Translations under genes and position numbers: made by a program | Shown: positions 37,893-48,580 of the stretch, one piece after another | Layout: each line of letters starts with the position of its first letter | Numbering within the stretch: the stretch's first letter is position 1 | Source of the DNA: Adiantum capillus-veneris | Lineage: Eukaryota > Streptophyta > Polypodiopsida > Polypodiales > Pteridaceae | Length of the DNA stretch: 64,000 nucleotides | Direction: 5' to 3' | NCBI GenBank assembly: GCA_014529385.2 | Contig: CM043967.1 | Span: 135,793,182-135,857,181, forward strand | Notes under the pieces: generated by a model | What the model was told of the DNA's origin: nothing | Seen by the model: the letters and a program-made list of their open reading frames with translations, nothing else | Database searches by the model: none

Positions 37893-38438
37893 TGTAACAA
37901 ACTTGGACACTCCAAGTCAAGATACTACCACAACATCGCTGAGATTCACTTCAAGACAGTTCACAATTCACACTTGAGTCGACACGGCCCAGCAGAGTTC
38001 CGTGCCTAGAGATATTGGCCCCAAAGACTGGTGCCCCTTTTGGTATTTCTTTTTGTATTAATCTGTGTTCAAAATACAAGACAGTGGGAGGGTGCTCACT
38101 CTCAGACTCTGCATCCAGATGCTCTGGGAAGTGAGGCCCTACCAACTTATTTATTGGTTACCAGGGATGCCCAAAAGTAGAGCCCCAAAACCAAAAGCTT
38201 AAAGGCTTTTCAAAACTAAAGCAACTTATCCCAAAAGCTTCAAAATCAGCCAGCGTAGGTTTCAGCCGGCGCAAAAGCAGGAATCCCTGTACGCATGTCA
38301 ACGCTTTTTGCGGCGCAAAATCCGGAAGTCCGTACATCTTGCCACATCAGCCTGTCGGCGCGTTTTACCGGGGTTCTGTACTGTCTGTTGCCACATCATT
38401 GTCCGGGCAGTCTGCTGCCACGTCAACAATTTGTGACA
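37893..38438 (-). repeat. G3 3' LTR
   Basis: TGTAACAAACTTGG to TTTGTGACA, followed by the complement of an AAGAGGGGGG polypurine tract. The family core is near 38005-38050. Confidence 0.93.
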
Positions 38439-39053
38439 TACCCCCCTCTTGAAAGCATTGTAATCGCCCTCGATTACGTTTGCAAAACAGACAGGCCATA
38501 AACTGTCTTAACAGACACTGACTGTTAGTACCGACGCACTAGGAACAACACATCTAGCACATGTACCAATCGACAGTCACATCACAAGACATCACAGGAC
38601 ATCATTTGACATCACAGGACATCACATGACAAATCACATTCAAAAATCATTCCAAATCTCAGACCATGATTAATTGGCAACGTATTTAGTAATCGCATCT
38701 AGATCCAATCGGGACCTCACAGATGCCTGATTAACTAATCCATATTGCAATCATGTCTATAGAGATTTATGAGACCGAAATGTTGCAATCATTTCGTCTA
38801 TCAGTTCTTGCACTTAAACAAGTCAAGTACAAATCAATCAGTATCAATTTCATTATCGAGAATTCTAGTTCATAAAGTCATACAGCAGAATACTGTCAGC
38901 CCAGCAGTATCCCTGAAACCCAAAGGGACATCAGTGACTCTATATCAAAATATCGGGGCAATCTGTCTATAAAGGAGCGGAATGACTCCTCTCTTGTGCA
39001 AACCCGCTGCACTAGATTCGCCCATGCTGAAATCGGGGTTCTATCGGAGTAGA
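38439..39053 (-). other. G3 3' untranslated region
   Basis: No gene is seen. The stretch holds the polypurine tract, then ACATCA-type short repeats (about 38580-38635) and sequence shared with the G1 and G2 UTRs. It shows the uninterrupted state of the site where G1 took its solo LTR. Confidence 0.7.
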
Positions 39054-42000
39054 CTATGCTAAACCGAATGATTCAAGGTAAAGTTCCACAATCTGAGAAG
39101 TATCTGCTAGGTCCTCCTCCTCCATCCACTTCACATCCAATGCGGGATAGTTCTTGAATTTAACCAAGAACCGCCTCATCACTTTACCTTTAATCTTTCT
39201 ATCTTTATGTGCCAATATCTGTTCTGGAACGAGTATCTCCTCGCTTTCCTCCACTTCGGGTTGCTCATCTGGCTCCCCCTCATCGGGCACATCGCCTTTA
39301 AAAGGCTTCAAGAGACTCACATGAAAAGCAGTGTGAATTCTCCAAGTATCGGGCAGCTTCAGTCAGACATCATTTATCTTTTCTTTTATCTGGAAAGGTC
39401 CATAGTATCTCATGCTAAGCTTTGGAAAAAGCCGCTCCTTTCCCTTTTTCTTTCTCAGGCGTGCCTTCCCAAAACGTAAGAGCACCCAATCGTCTTCCTT
39501 TAATTTCAAATCACGACGGTGTCGATCTGCTGCCTTCTTGTGTCTTTCCTGAGATTTCTGTAAAGCCTCCCAGACCTTGGCAAAAGCAGTGTCCAAGTCC
39601 CTCGTGTATTGGTCGGCTTCAAAAATCTTATCTCTCGTGCTTAGGAAGGGTGAACCTTCGTAGCACCTTCAATAATCTCAAATGGCGCCTTCCCCATCGA
39701 AGAGTGGATCGTGTTGTTGTAGGCAAATTCCACTTAGGGCAAAAACTTTTCCCATTAAGTCTTTTGATCAGAAATGTAAGACTTCAATAAATCCGGAACG
39801 ACTGAATTTGCAATCTCAGATTGCCCATCTGTCTGCAGGTGGAAAGATGACGAGAACTGCAACCGTGTGCCAATGTTCTCCCAAATAGCCTTCCAAAACA
39901 AACTCGTGAATCGGGGATCTCTATCAAAGACAATTGTCTCAGGCATGCCATGTAATCTCAATATCTGGGCAATGAACAGTCTCGCTAAATGATCCAACTT
40001 GATTGTTTTCTTCACTGGAATGAAATGAGCTTACTTGGTAAATCTGTCAATAACAATCCAGATACCATCGTGCCCACTCCGTGTCTTCGAGAGATTAAAA
40101 ATAAAATCCATAGCAATACTTTCCCACGGGAGGGTGGGAATGGATAAAGGCTGTAACAATCCCTGTGCTTTATGCCTGTCAAACTTGACCTTCTAGCATA
40201 CCAAGCATCTGCGTACAAAATCGTCCACATCCTTCTTGAGTCTCGGCCAAAAGAAGTATCGTTGCACACCTTTCAAGGTGGTATCAATGCCACGGTGACC
40301 TCTAAATGGTGACAGTGGCACTCGGTTAGAACCTTTTCCCTCAACGGCTTGTAACGCACAACATCGTTTTCTTCATCAAGTAGCCATCCCGAGTGGAATA
40401 TCCCGCTACTACCGAATACATCTGAAAAATCTGGATATGTGGGGTATTGATCGACCATATCCTCGAAGCTTCTATGATGAATCGCGGAAATAGCCAAGAC
40501 CAACGGCTTCCGGGACAAAGCATCTACCACCAAGTTCTTCTGTCCCTGCACGTGGACAATTTGGAAGTGAAACCATGACAAGATGTTAGCCCACCGCATT
40601 TGCTTTTCCGATAGCTGCTTCTGTGACAAGAAGTAGTGTAAACTCTGATGATCGATGAAGACCATAAAATCGGCTCTGAGTAGGTAATGTCGCCACTGAG
40701 TAAGAGCGTGGATAACCGCCATAAGCTCTTTCTCATATATCTGTGCTATCAATTCCAGCCTTGAAAACAATCGGCCCTCATAGGCAATGACATGGCCTTC
40801 TTGCATTAAGACCGCACTTAGACTACGACCACAAGCATCACAATATACTTCAAATGACTTTTGCAAATCCGGCAAAGTCAAAATTGGTCTTGTAGTTAAT
40901 TTCTCTTTCAAAGTCTGAAAGGCAGTCACCTCTGTGGGTCCCCACGAGAAAGGGACTCCTTTCTGTGTCAAGATACGCAAAGGGGAAGCAACCTCTGCAA
41001 ACTTTCTAATGAACCGTTGGTAGTAAGAACATAAGCCCAAGAAGCTTCTAACTTCATGGGCATTCTTCAAATCGGGCCAATCACGTACAGCAGTCTCAAT
41101 CTTGGCAGGGTCTATTTGCACTCCTACTGTTGAGACGATGTGTCCCAAGAAGTGAATCTCTAATAAGAAAAATTCACTCTTCTTTGCATTGATCACCAAC
41201 TTGTGATCTCGCAATGCCTGAAAGACCTGTAGCAGATGTTCTCTATGTTTAGCCTCATCCTTGGAGAAGATTATAATGTCATCAAAGACAGTGCCAACAA
41301 AAGATCTGTACTCTCTAAAAATCCAGTCCATCATTCGGTTAAAGGTCGCTGGAGCATTGGTAAGGCCAAAAGGCATTACCAAAAATTCATATAAACCGAA
41401 GGTCGTCCGAAAGGCTGTCTTGTAGACATCTCTCGGCGCGATTCGGATTTGATGATATCCGCTCTTCAAATCGATCCTGCTAAAACAAGAGGATCCCTAT
41501 AGTCGGTCAAGAATATCATCAATTCTCAGAATTGGAAATCTATTCTTGATGGTGATTTTATTGAGAGCTCCATAATCAATGCACATTCTCCAAGATCCGT
41601 CTTTCTTCAAAACCAACGACACCATAGAGCAGTAAGGTGAACTATTCGGCTGGATAAGACCCTTTTCCAAGAGGTCTTTAACTTGGTTCATAATTTCTTC
41701 ATTCTAGGCTTGGCTCACATGGTAAGGTGGCCGGTTTGGTGGTGTGCTTCCAGGTATTATATCAATGGTATGATCCTCAGGACGAGCTGGTGGCAATTTG
41801 CCTGGCACGTCCTCAGAAAAGCAATCGGCATGAGTGTGGAGAAAATCTTGGCGTTCTTTATCAATTCAGACATATTTGTCCTATGTTCATCATTCAACTC
41901 TTTCAAAAAGATCGAGTAAACAAACAGATTGGATTTCATTAATTTCGAAACAGACAAAGCCGATACAATAGGAACAGACTCGCCCTTCAATTTCACATCA

Positions 42001-42400
42001 AGTACAATGTTTCGGCCCTTTTCAGTAGTCAATGTCGCTTTCTTCACCCAATAATGGACCACGGTATTGTTCTTATGGTACCAAGGGACTCCCAAGAGAA
42101 CATCACAACCTTCCAAGGGCATTATGTAGAAGTCCTCGTGCCCCAAATACCCCTGACAATGCACCCGAAGTTTGCCAATGACAGGTGTAATGGCCACGTC
42201 CCTGCCAGGTACCGCTAGAACTGCCTCTTCTTGTGGTCCAATCCAATCGGGTGTAATCTCGAGCTGCGGCGCCAATTCACGTGAAATGAAGTTGGCCTTG
42301 GCTCTTCCATCAAAGAAAATCAGGCTTCTTGATCTTTCACTTTGCCCCAAGCTAGGCAAAGTTATGTACTTTCATCAATCCTGCTTGGGTCAGTACCCAT
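39054..42400 (-). pseudogene. G3 pol: protease, RT, RNase H, integrase, chromodomain
   Basis: Minus strand. The protease frame is at 42359-41757 (FFDGRAKANFISREL, YLGHEDFYIMPLEGCDVLLG). RT starts at 41691-41497. A 398-residue open frame at 41469-40273 covers the rest of RT (KSGYHQIRIAP, GTVFDDIIIFSKDE), RNase H (YCDACGRSLSAVL) and the integrase start. Integrase follows at 40269-39755 (FDRDPRFTSLFW, DGQSEIANSV) and the chromodomain at 39320-39054 (EEILVPEQILAHKD, RFLVKFKNYPALDVKW). This is the longest surviving family-A pol frame. Stops or shifts lie near 41750, 41494, 40270, 39660 and 39370. Confidence 0.92.
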
Positions 42401-42419
42401 GCAATCTGGAACCAATCCT

Positions 42420-43975
42420 GCTTTCATCTTGCCTTTTTGTCCACGTTCCTCAGCTGCTCTCGAACTTTCTTGCCTGTCTTCATTTTGTTCTTGCTGTGCC
42501 TTTTTAGGGCACTTCGCGAAGACATGCCCATGTTCCCCGCATCCGAAACACTTCCCCTCTTTGATGTGGTTGGCCCTCTCTCGAAGAGTGAGCTGGGGTT
42601 GTGAATCCTTGTCTTTCTTTTCTTCGGGCTCTTTTTCTTTCTACCTCCATTATTAGAAGTCTGTTGGGTTCTCTAAGTCAAGATCTCATCAGTGGGGTAA
42701 GTCAAATTGCCTGAATGGATGGCAAAACCCCGTTTCGCATGACCCATCAATTCTTGAATAGAATTTGACTTTTGTTCTAAGCAGTGATCTCTGATCTCTA
42801 TAGGAAGTCCGCAACAAAACTGCTCAATCTGTTCTTTAAACGAGATCTTCTTAGATCAAGAAACTGGTAGAAAAGAGCTCCAAAATCTCTCGCAATATGC
42901 GTCTAGAGAATCTCCCTTGGTCATCCGAAGATGATTCCAAGCAGTTCGTATATCTCGTTCGTACTCCCAAGTCAGCCAACAAGAAATAAAAAGCCTTTTG
43001 AACTTCAACCATTTAACCGGAGCTTCCTTGTCTCGAGCATTTCCCTTGAAGAAAGAGGTAGCCCTCCGAATCTTGGAGTGCTCTGAGTAATGCCCTCCAG
43101 AGAAAGCTATGTCAAACTGTTGTATGAAGGCCAAAGCCCTCGAAGCATCTCGGAATCCAGGAAAAGTGTCAAACTTAATTGACTGTCCACCTTCTTTAAA
43201 TTCTCTAACTTTCTTGCTTTTATCTTCGAGGAAGTCATACTGGTTGGCTTTATAGAAATGCTTCTTCTTTGCGTAAAACCTATGATCGTCGGAGTCCGAA
43301 CTATCTGAGAATGAGTCCTCTTTAGAACTGTCAGAAACTGGATGAAACTTAGGCTTCTTTGTCTTTTTCTTGCCCTTTCCGAAGCTTTGCTTTTTGCTTC
43401 TCTATTTCCCTTTCCTATCTTCTTCGCTCGAGTCAAAAGAGCTAGAAGAACCATCACAAGAAGAAGAAGGAGAAGAAGAAGAGCTGGATAGTCCTTCAAA
43501 TCGTACACGCTTCTTCTGCTTTCTTGCCGATGCAAAAGTAGATTGATGACCCAAATAACCCGGGAAGTCAGTTCCTTTCTTCTGCTTTTTGTCGTGCTTT
43601 TTCGCTTTGTTGTTTGCGTCCAAAAGCTGATTGATCCGTGCATCAACCACCTCTTCTAATTCTTGTTCTGTAAACATCCTCGGAGCAAGACGTTTCTTGA
43701 GTGCCGGTTTGATGGGTGTCTGTGGCCTTTTGCCAGTGGGTGTGCACCTCTTAGAAGGATTGCTGAGTCAAAAATTTTGCAAATTTCGGATCCTTCGCAA
43801 TGTTAATCATCATCTTTGTCGCGTCGTCAACCAATTGTCGACGTTCCATCTCTTCAATCTCAGCCTGAGTAGGCCGAGGTGGGCGGTACTCTTCATGCAA
43901 ATCTTCTTCGTGATCTCCTCCCGCATTCCCAGATGCAGAAGAAGTCGACTGTTCTCTATTGGAATCTATAAGTGT
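42420..43975 (-). pseudogene. G3 gag with zinc knuckle; start codon changed
   Basis: The N-terminus aligns with G1 and G2 (NREQSTSSASGNAGGDHEED). Where they have ATG, G3 reads ATA near 43970. The middle part is at 43677-43107, the core piece at 43134-42856 (DIRTAWNHLRMTKGDSLDAYCE) and the CCHC knuckle near 42510-42560. Several frame changes are present. Confidence 0.85.
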
Positions 43976-44021
43976 CGCGAGAAAAAGGATCGGATTTCCC
44001 CATAGAAGAGAAATCGGCCGC

Positions 44022-44033
44022 GCTCTGATACCA
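44022..44033 (-). other. G3 primer binding site (initiator Met-tRNA type)
   Basis: Minus-strand TGGTATCAGAGC lies one base inside the right LTR. Confidence 0.92.
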
Positions 44034-44034
44034 T

Positions 44035-44580
44035 TGTAACAAACTTGGACTCTCCAAGTCAAGATACTACCGCGACACAGCAAAGATTCACTTCAAAACA
44101 GTTCACAATTCACACTTGAGTCGACACGGCCCGGCGGAGTTCCATGCCTAGAGATATTGGCCCCAAAGACTGGCGCCCCTTTCGGTATATCTTTTTGTAT
44201 TAATCTTTGTTCAAAATACAAGAGAGTGGGAGGGTGCTCACTCTCAGACTCTGCGTTCAGATGCTCTGAGAAGTGAGGCCTTGCCCACTTATTTATTGGT
44301 TACAAGGGATGCCCAAAAGCAGAGCCCCAAAATCAAAAGCTTAAAGGCTTTTCAAAAATGAAGCAACTTATCCCAAAAGCTTCAAAATCAGCCAGCGTAG
44401 GTTTCAGCGAGCTCAAAAGCAGGAATTTTTCTACGCATGTCAGCACTTTTTGCGGCACAAAATCCGGAAGTCCGTACATCCTGCCACGTCAGCCTGTCGG
44501 TGCCTTTTAAGGGGGTTCCGTACAATCTTCTACCACGTCACTGTCCGGGCAGTCTACTGCCACGTCACCGGTTTGTGACA
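44035..44580 (-). repeat. G3 5' LTR
   Basis: TGTAACAAACTTGG to TTTGTGACA, 546 bp, same length as its partner. Confidence 0.93.
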
Positions 44581-44860
44581 ATGAGTAGATTTTTGACTTC
44601 AGAGGAGATTGGTTTGCGTGGTTTAGAGCTCCCAATTAGGGGAGATGAGCTGCCGGACACTGAGTTTGTTGACGACTCAGGCATGTACTTGGAGGGCCAA
44701 GAGGCCAATCTACACAGGGGTGAGCAGACTCTTGAGGTGTTTTGTTGTGCATCGGGAGCACTGATCAACTGGAAGAAAATAGTGGCTTTCTAGGTTGGCA
44801 GTGTTCCTACGCTAGATTGGTCGCCTGGAGAGGGCTTCAGGTGGATCCCCCCATGGACAC
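44581..44860 (+). pseudogene. LINE-C segment 4: RT thumb region
   Basis: The plus strand reads MSRFLTSEEIGLRGLELPIRG, FVDDSGMYLEGQEANLHRGEQTLEVF and GALINWKKIVAF. These match LINE-B at 12543-12290 and carry the catalytic pair as FVDDS, which LINE-B has lost. The next LTR starts at 44861 in the middle of the frame. Confidence 0.88.
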
Positions 44861-45884
44861 TGTCACAAGACGGGCACCACGTGCCAATAGAAAAGAACAG
44901 ACTGAACAAACTTTCAGCACTTCAATAACAACTGAACTGAAAGAGAGACGACACGCGACATGAAGTGGCGGAATTCCACCCCAGAGAGTATTGGCCCCAA
45001 ACCTTGGCGCCCCTTTCGGTATTTCTTTATATTGCATCAACACAGTACAAGCCGGTACTCCAGGAAGCATGCCAGAGAATGAGCTAGCACATATTTAAAG
45101 GCCCTAGGCCCCAAAAGCAGTTTACAGTGAAAAGCCTTCAAACTCAAAAGCATCTGGTGCAAAAGCAAAGTCAAAAAGCTGCCAGCGTAAAATCCAGAAT
45201 TCCGTACAGCTGCCACGTCAACAGTCAGCGCAAAACGCGAAAATCTGTACAACCTGCTATGTCATCATATCAACGCAAATTTTCGAAAACTGAGACATCA
45301 TCAGCTACGGGTCCTACTTTATTTTAAACTTTATGTCACTTTAGGCCCCATCGGATGGGGTCCCCATAAGTTGGTAGGACTTCTTCTTCTGTTACTTGTT
45401 CTTAGGGTTTAGGCCCCTCGGCCGGTATCTGCAAGTTGGCTCCATTCTTTAGGGCTTTGACACGTCAGTAGTTGTGACATCTCCCCTTCTTGAAAGAGAG
45501 TAATCGTCCGCGATTACAGCATATCTGCAAAACAACTGAAGTTAGATCAAAAACAAATTTAAAAAATTATGAGGGTCATTCCAAGGGTCATTCCAAGGGA
45601 CATTCAGTTTGCTCTTTTTGTTAAGGAGTTAGCTTCTCCTTTCGGCTCTTTTGATCAAGGAGTTAGCTTCTCCTTTCGTTCAGATCGGAACTCTTGATAT
45701 TCTGGCGTAGTAAAATTAGCCATCACACCCAGACCATACTGACCTTCCACAGGTGTCTTGATGCACTAAAATTACATACCCAGGCAATCTCATCCAATTA
45801 GGAATATTTAGTGGTTGGCACATCACAATGCAACACAAATGCTCACATATGCATGTTACAAGACATAGAAACATAAAGTCGTCG

Positions 45885-46285
45885 ATGAACACTCCCCCCA
45901 CAAATAACCATCCAGGTCCGGGCCATGAGCTGTTCAACGACTCCCTCATCACTCCTCCCACAAATAATCTAAAAAGGTCCGGGCCATGAGACATAGAGGC
46001 CTTTTACAACCAAACGCCCCCCAGACCGCAGCCTGCGTCGTTTGGAGGTGCTGAGAGTTTGCTCAGACTTCTTAATACTCCTCTCGCATAACCATCCAGG
46101 TTCGGACAATGAGTAACTACAACAATACTCCCCCCGTAAATAACCACAAGGGTCCGGGCCATGAGTAAAAACAACAATTTTCAATCATTCAATACTCCCC
46201 CCGCAAATAACCACAAGGGTCCGGGCCATGAGTATGAACAAGCATTCGCAAACATCATTTCTCACTACTCCACCCGGGAGTAAAA
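45885..46285. repeat. Imperfect repeat array in the G4 3' UTR
   Basis: At least five units share the pattern ACTCCCCCC, then AAATAACCA, then GGTCCGGGCCATGAG (near 45890, 45950, 46075, 46125 and 46192), spaced 50-125 bp apart. The last two are nearly identical. They are noncoding. Confidence 0.8.
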
Positions 46286-46850
46286 TCACCAATCATTGAA
46301 ACCAGTATTAAAACCAGAGTCAAACAATTCAAATCGGCACCACGACAGGTTCAAAACAGATACCATCCATTTCAAACAAATTCCAAACAGGATCACCAAA
46401 CAAGTTCTCAAATAGATTTCAAACTTAAAAAGCAATCTCGACATCAACCGAGCTCGAAAAGTCGACTAACTTTCCATCCTGAAACCTGCACCAAAAATTA
46501 GGGTTAGATTCCTTCCATAAGCTCATAGCCGAGCACAGCATGGTCCATCAGCTCTTAGACAGACAATGTTCCTCTGGCGGCGATGGCAGTCCCAAGTCAT
46601 AGCAGTCACACCGAACCTCCAAGGTTATCAGCTCGAGAAGAGACATCTATTGAGAGATGTCGAGAAGTTTTAAGATATAATCTGCTAGGGTTTCCATGGC
46701 AAGCATTTCAGGATACCCCACTCTGCCAAAAGTTGCACTCCGAAGGAAGATGTCAGAAATTATATAGCTTCGGGCAAAATTTTCTTGAAAGCTTGAACAG
46801 TCCTTGGAAGTGTGCTTCTTGGTAGCTATAGACTTCCACCACTACATGGC
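46286..46850. other. Non-coding stretch, G4 remnant
   Basis: It contains short CAAACA-type repeats and no convincing gene. The plus-strand frame at 46583-46825 has no recognisable domain. Confidence 0.5.
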
Positions 46851-46852
46851 AC

Positions 46853-47173
46853 TGCCACCAACTGACCACAGCCACCATCCGTCAGCACCCCCTTGCTTGG
46901 GGCAGCGTCCGAGAACGTAGGCGTGCAGCTCTAAGACCGGGCGTACAATGCCACCCGGTCTCACCTCCTCGAGGTGACCTCGCGCACTCCTAGCCTCGTG
47001 GGCTAACCACCGGCACTCTACCAATGAGGGTCAATGATTGCAAATGAGGCCTTGGCCTCCTTTTATAAAAGTTACGCCACATTAGCCAGGTTCACACTAC
47101 CTCCACCCGGACATAGGACACCCATCCCAACGGTGTCATAGACTAGATCCCCTCTTGTGATCGGGACATAACA
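46853..47173 (-). repeat. Family-B LTR fragment
   Basis: It matches the last five-sixths of the G0 and GB LTRs (GCGTCCGAGAACGTAGGCGT, then CTCACCTCCTCGAGGTGACC), ending GACATAACA at 47173. The start is truncated and no pol adjoins it. Confidence 0.85.
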
Positions 47174-47345
47174 GAGGTACGACATTCCAAGAAGAGTGTA
47201 CCTAAGTAGAAGACAGGATCCTTTCACTAGAATCGATGCACCTGTAAACCACGTAGCTGGAGCACCTCTAACTATCTTTGTCTCCTACATCTCCTTTGCT
47301 TTGCCTCTTGAAGACGTTTAATATAACATTTCATTTCATTTCTAC
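47174..47345 (+). mobile_element. LINE 3' end fragment
   Basis: It ends with CTTGAAGACGTTTAATATAA and CATTTCATTTCATTTC, the tail of the LINE-A family. It is directly upstream of the primase-bearing insert. Confidence 0.7.
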
Positions 47346-47520
47346 TACTTGATCTCTCTACCTCTAAATCTAACTCTATTAAAAGTACTTGCACCAGGAG
47401 ACTCCCTTGTCCTCTCTAAAAGAACCTCCCTTCTCTCCCGTACCTCTATCCACCCTCCATGCTCACATGCTATTGGACAAAGCATGAAGCAAAAGAGAAA
47501 CACGAACAGGGGAACACGCA

Positions 47521-47525
<5 letters not shown>

Positions 47526-47564
<39 letters not shown>

Positions 47565-47573
47565 GAGAGAGGT
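47526..47573. repeat. (GA)n microsatellite
   Basis: A GA dinucleotide tract with one GGG interruption. 47346-47625 around it holds no recognisable gene. Confidence 0.9.
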
Positions 47574-47709
47574 AAAGACAACAACTCAATAACTTCAAAG
47601 GCGAATAATACAAGATAACGAGAGAGTGAACAAGGGCAGCACTAATATAGTAAGCCAACTCTCAAAGCAAAACCTCTCAAAATACGCAACACAACAAATA
47701 AAAGATAAT

Positions 47710-48369
47710 ATGAGCAGAAACTGCTTGGGCAGACCCTCAGGGAGTGCTGGATCTTTTGACAGCCTAGGGGGGCTGTCGAGTGGCTCTACTACACCCTTTG
47801 CCACCCCCCTTAACTTTGCTAACCCGCTTTTCTCGAGCGGTGCAGACCGTCCGTCTAACAGAGAGATCTTGGAGAACGACCTGCTGCCCACCACCTTTGT
47901 CGATTTCCAAACTGATGAGGTTCACCACCGAGAGCCTCTAACGAGGTCCTTATCCCCATCCCGTCGGGCATGGAGTGCCCCACTTGATATAGACCCTATT
48001 TCTGTTAATGTTATTGGCCCAGACAGCTCCTCATCCGTTTATAGGCAGGCTGGGGGTGGCTCTAACCCTGGCTCTGACTCCATTCCTCTCAAGCGCTTTA
48101 TTATAGCATTGCGTCGAATATGGCCAGCGTCGGCTCTTGCGCAGGCCCCCGGATGGTTTGAACGATGGTGGAACGGAAGCGCGCCCCGACCAGCGCGCCC
48201 TAGGACGAAAAGCACTTGGGCAATCATCTGCGCGGGGCAATTCGATTGCCTTGATCAGACAGCCCTTTTGCAAATAGGGGCCTTATTATTGCTCGTCCTA
48301 TTTTCTGGTATACCTATTGTACGACAGTCAAGTGTGAGGCACACCTGGGGTGGCAGTCTCCGCTTCTGA
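47710..48369 (+). CDS. Unknown protein with C-terminal membrane segment, primase cluster gene 1
   Basis: I do not recognise the family. The frame is open from 47626; the first ATG is 47710 (MSRNCLGRPSGSAGSF), giving about 219 residues. The N-terminal half is Ser/Gly/Pro-rich and probably disordered. Residues about 120-165 are basic and Trp-rich (RRIWPASALAQAPGWFERWW). A hydrophobic stretch near the end (LQIGALLLLVLFSGIPIV) could span a membrane. The last 20 bases overlap the next frame. No ribosome-binding sequence is obvious before 47710. It could be a membrane or virion-like protein, but nothing shows that directly. Confidence 0.5.
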   Translation: MSRNCLGRPSGSAGSFDSLGGLSSGSTTPFATPLNFANPLFSSGADRPSNREILENDLLPTTFVDFQTDEVHHREPLTRSLSPSRRAWSAPLDIDPISVNVIGPDSSSSVYRQAGGGSNPGSDSIPLKRFIIALRRIWPASALAQAPGWFERWWNGSAPRPARPRTKSTWAIICAGQFDCLDQTALLQIGALLLLVLFSGIPIVRQSSVRHTWGGSLRF

Positions 48370-48580
48370 CAATGGAACGCCTCGCGGGCGCGCGATCTAT
48401 ATTACTAAAGGCCAATTTAGGAGAGAACGGGATCGTCGAAAGGGTAAGGAGAAGCCCGCGGAGCAATTACTAAGAACTACCCCCCCTACAAGGACGTTGC
48501 CAACTCCAGACTACACTGCGCTTTATGAATACCCACCCCGGTGGATCCCTTTAAAGGAGGTGGATAAGATATGCCAATAG
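48350..48580 (+). CDS. Small basic protein, primase cluster gene 2
   Basis: 76 codons overlap gene 1 by 20 bp and gene 3 by 10 bp. The only upstream start codon in frame is GTG at 48350, which would need non-nuclear initiation. The N-terminal part is strongly basic (KGQFRRERDRRKGKEKP) and the C-terminal part is Pro/Tyr-rich (PDYTALYEYPPRWIPLKEVD). A nucleic-acid-binding role is possible but unproven. It might also be the original N-terminus or C-terminus of a neighbour separated by a shift. Confidence 0.4.
   Translation: MAVSASDNGTPRGRAIYITKGQFRRERDRRKGKEKPAEQLLRTTPPTRTLPTPDYTALYEYPPRWIPLKEVDKICQ
48553..48561 (+). promoter_or_regulatory. Shine-Dalgarno-like sequence before gene 3
   Basis: AAAGGAGGT lies nine bases before ATG 48571. 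It is a near-perfect bacterial or plastid ribosome-binding sequence and supports this start. It is also inside gene 2 (codes KEV), so chance is possible. Confidence 0.5.

Larger units (their letters stand above)
37893..44580 (-). mobile_element. G3: full-length family-A Gypsy element
   Basis: Two 546-bp LTRs (37893-38438, 44035-44580) flank gag-pol on the minus strand, with primer site 44022-44033 and a polypurine tract just inside the left LTR. Flanks ATAAG (37888-37892) and ATGAG (44581-44585) are a 5-bp duplication with one change. LINE-C reads on at both sides. By eye the LTRs differ at several percent of sites, many of them C/T or G/A, so the insertion is not recent. Confidence 0.93.
44861..46850 (-). 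mobile_element. G4: LTR and 3' UTR of a third Gypsy subfamily, no gag-pol
   Basis: An LTR spans 44861-45479 (TGTCACAAGACGGGC to GTTGTGACA). A polypurine tract follows (complement of CTCCCCTTCTTGAAAG), then about 1.35 kb of noncoding sequence. It shares the LTR core with family A but is otherwise diverged. A related LTR piece lies inverted in G0. Pol, gag and the second LTR are absent; the sequence is cut by a family-B LTR fragment near 46853. Confidence 0.75.

Noticed and set aside
45885-46285. Repeat array as a CRISPR
   Set aside because: Spacing is irregular, units vary, and it sits in a Gypsy 3' UTR of a plant genome.
47349-47618. Plus-strand frame ending in an Arg-Glu run
   Set aside because: The run is only the translated GA microsatellite and the rest has no coding character.
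48031-48273. Minus-strand frame antisense to primase cluster gene 1
   Set aside because: It overlaps a better plus-strand frame in a GC-rich stretch; chance opening.
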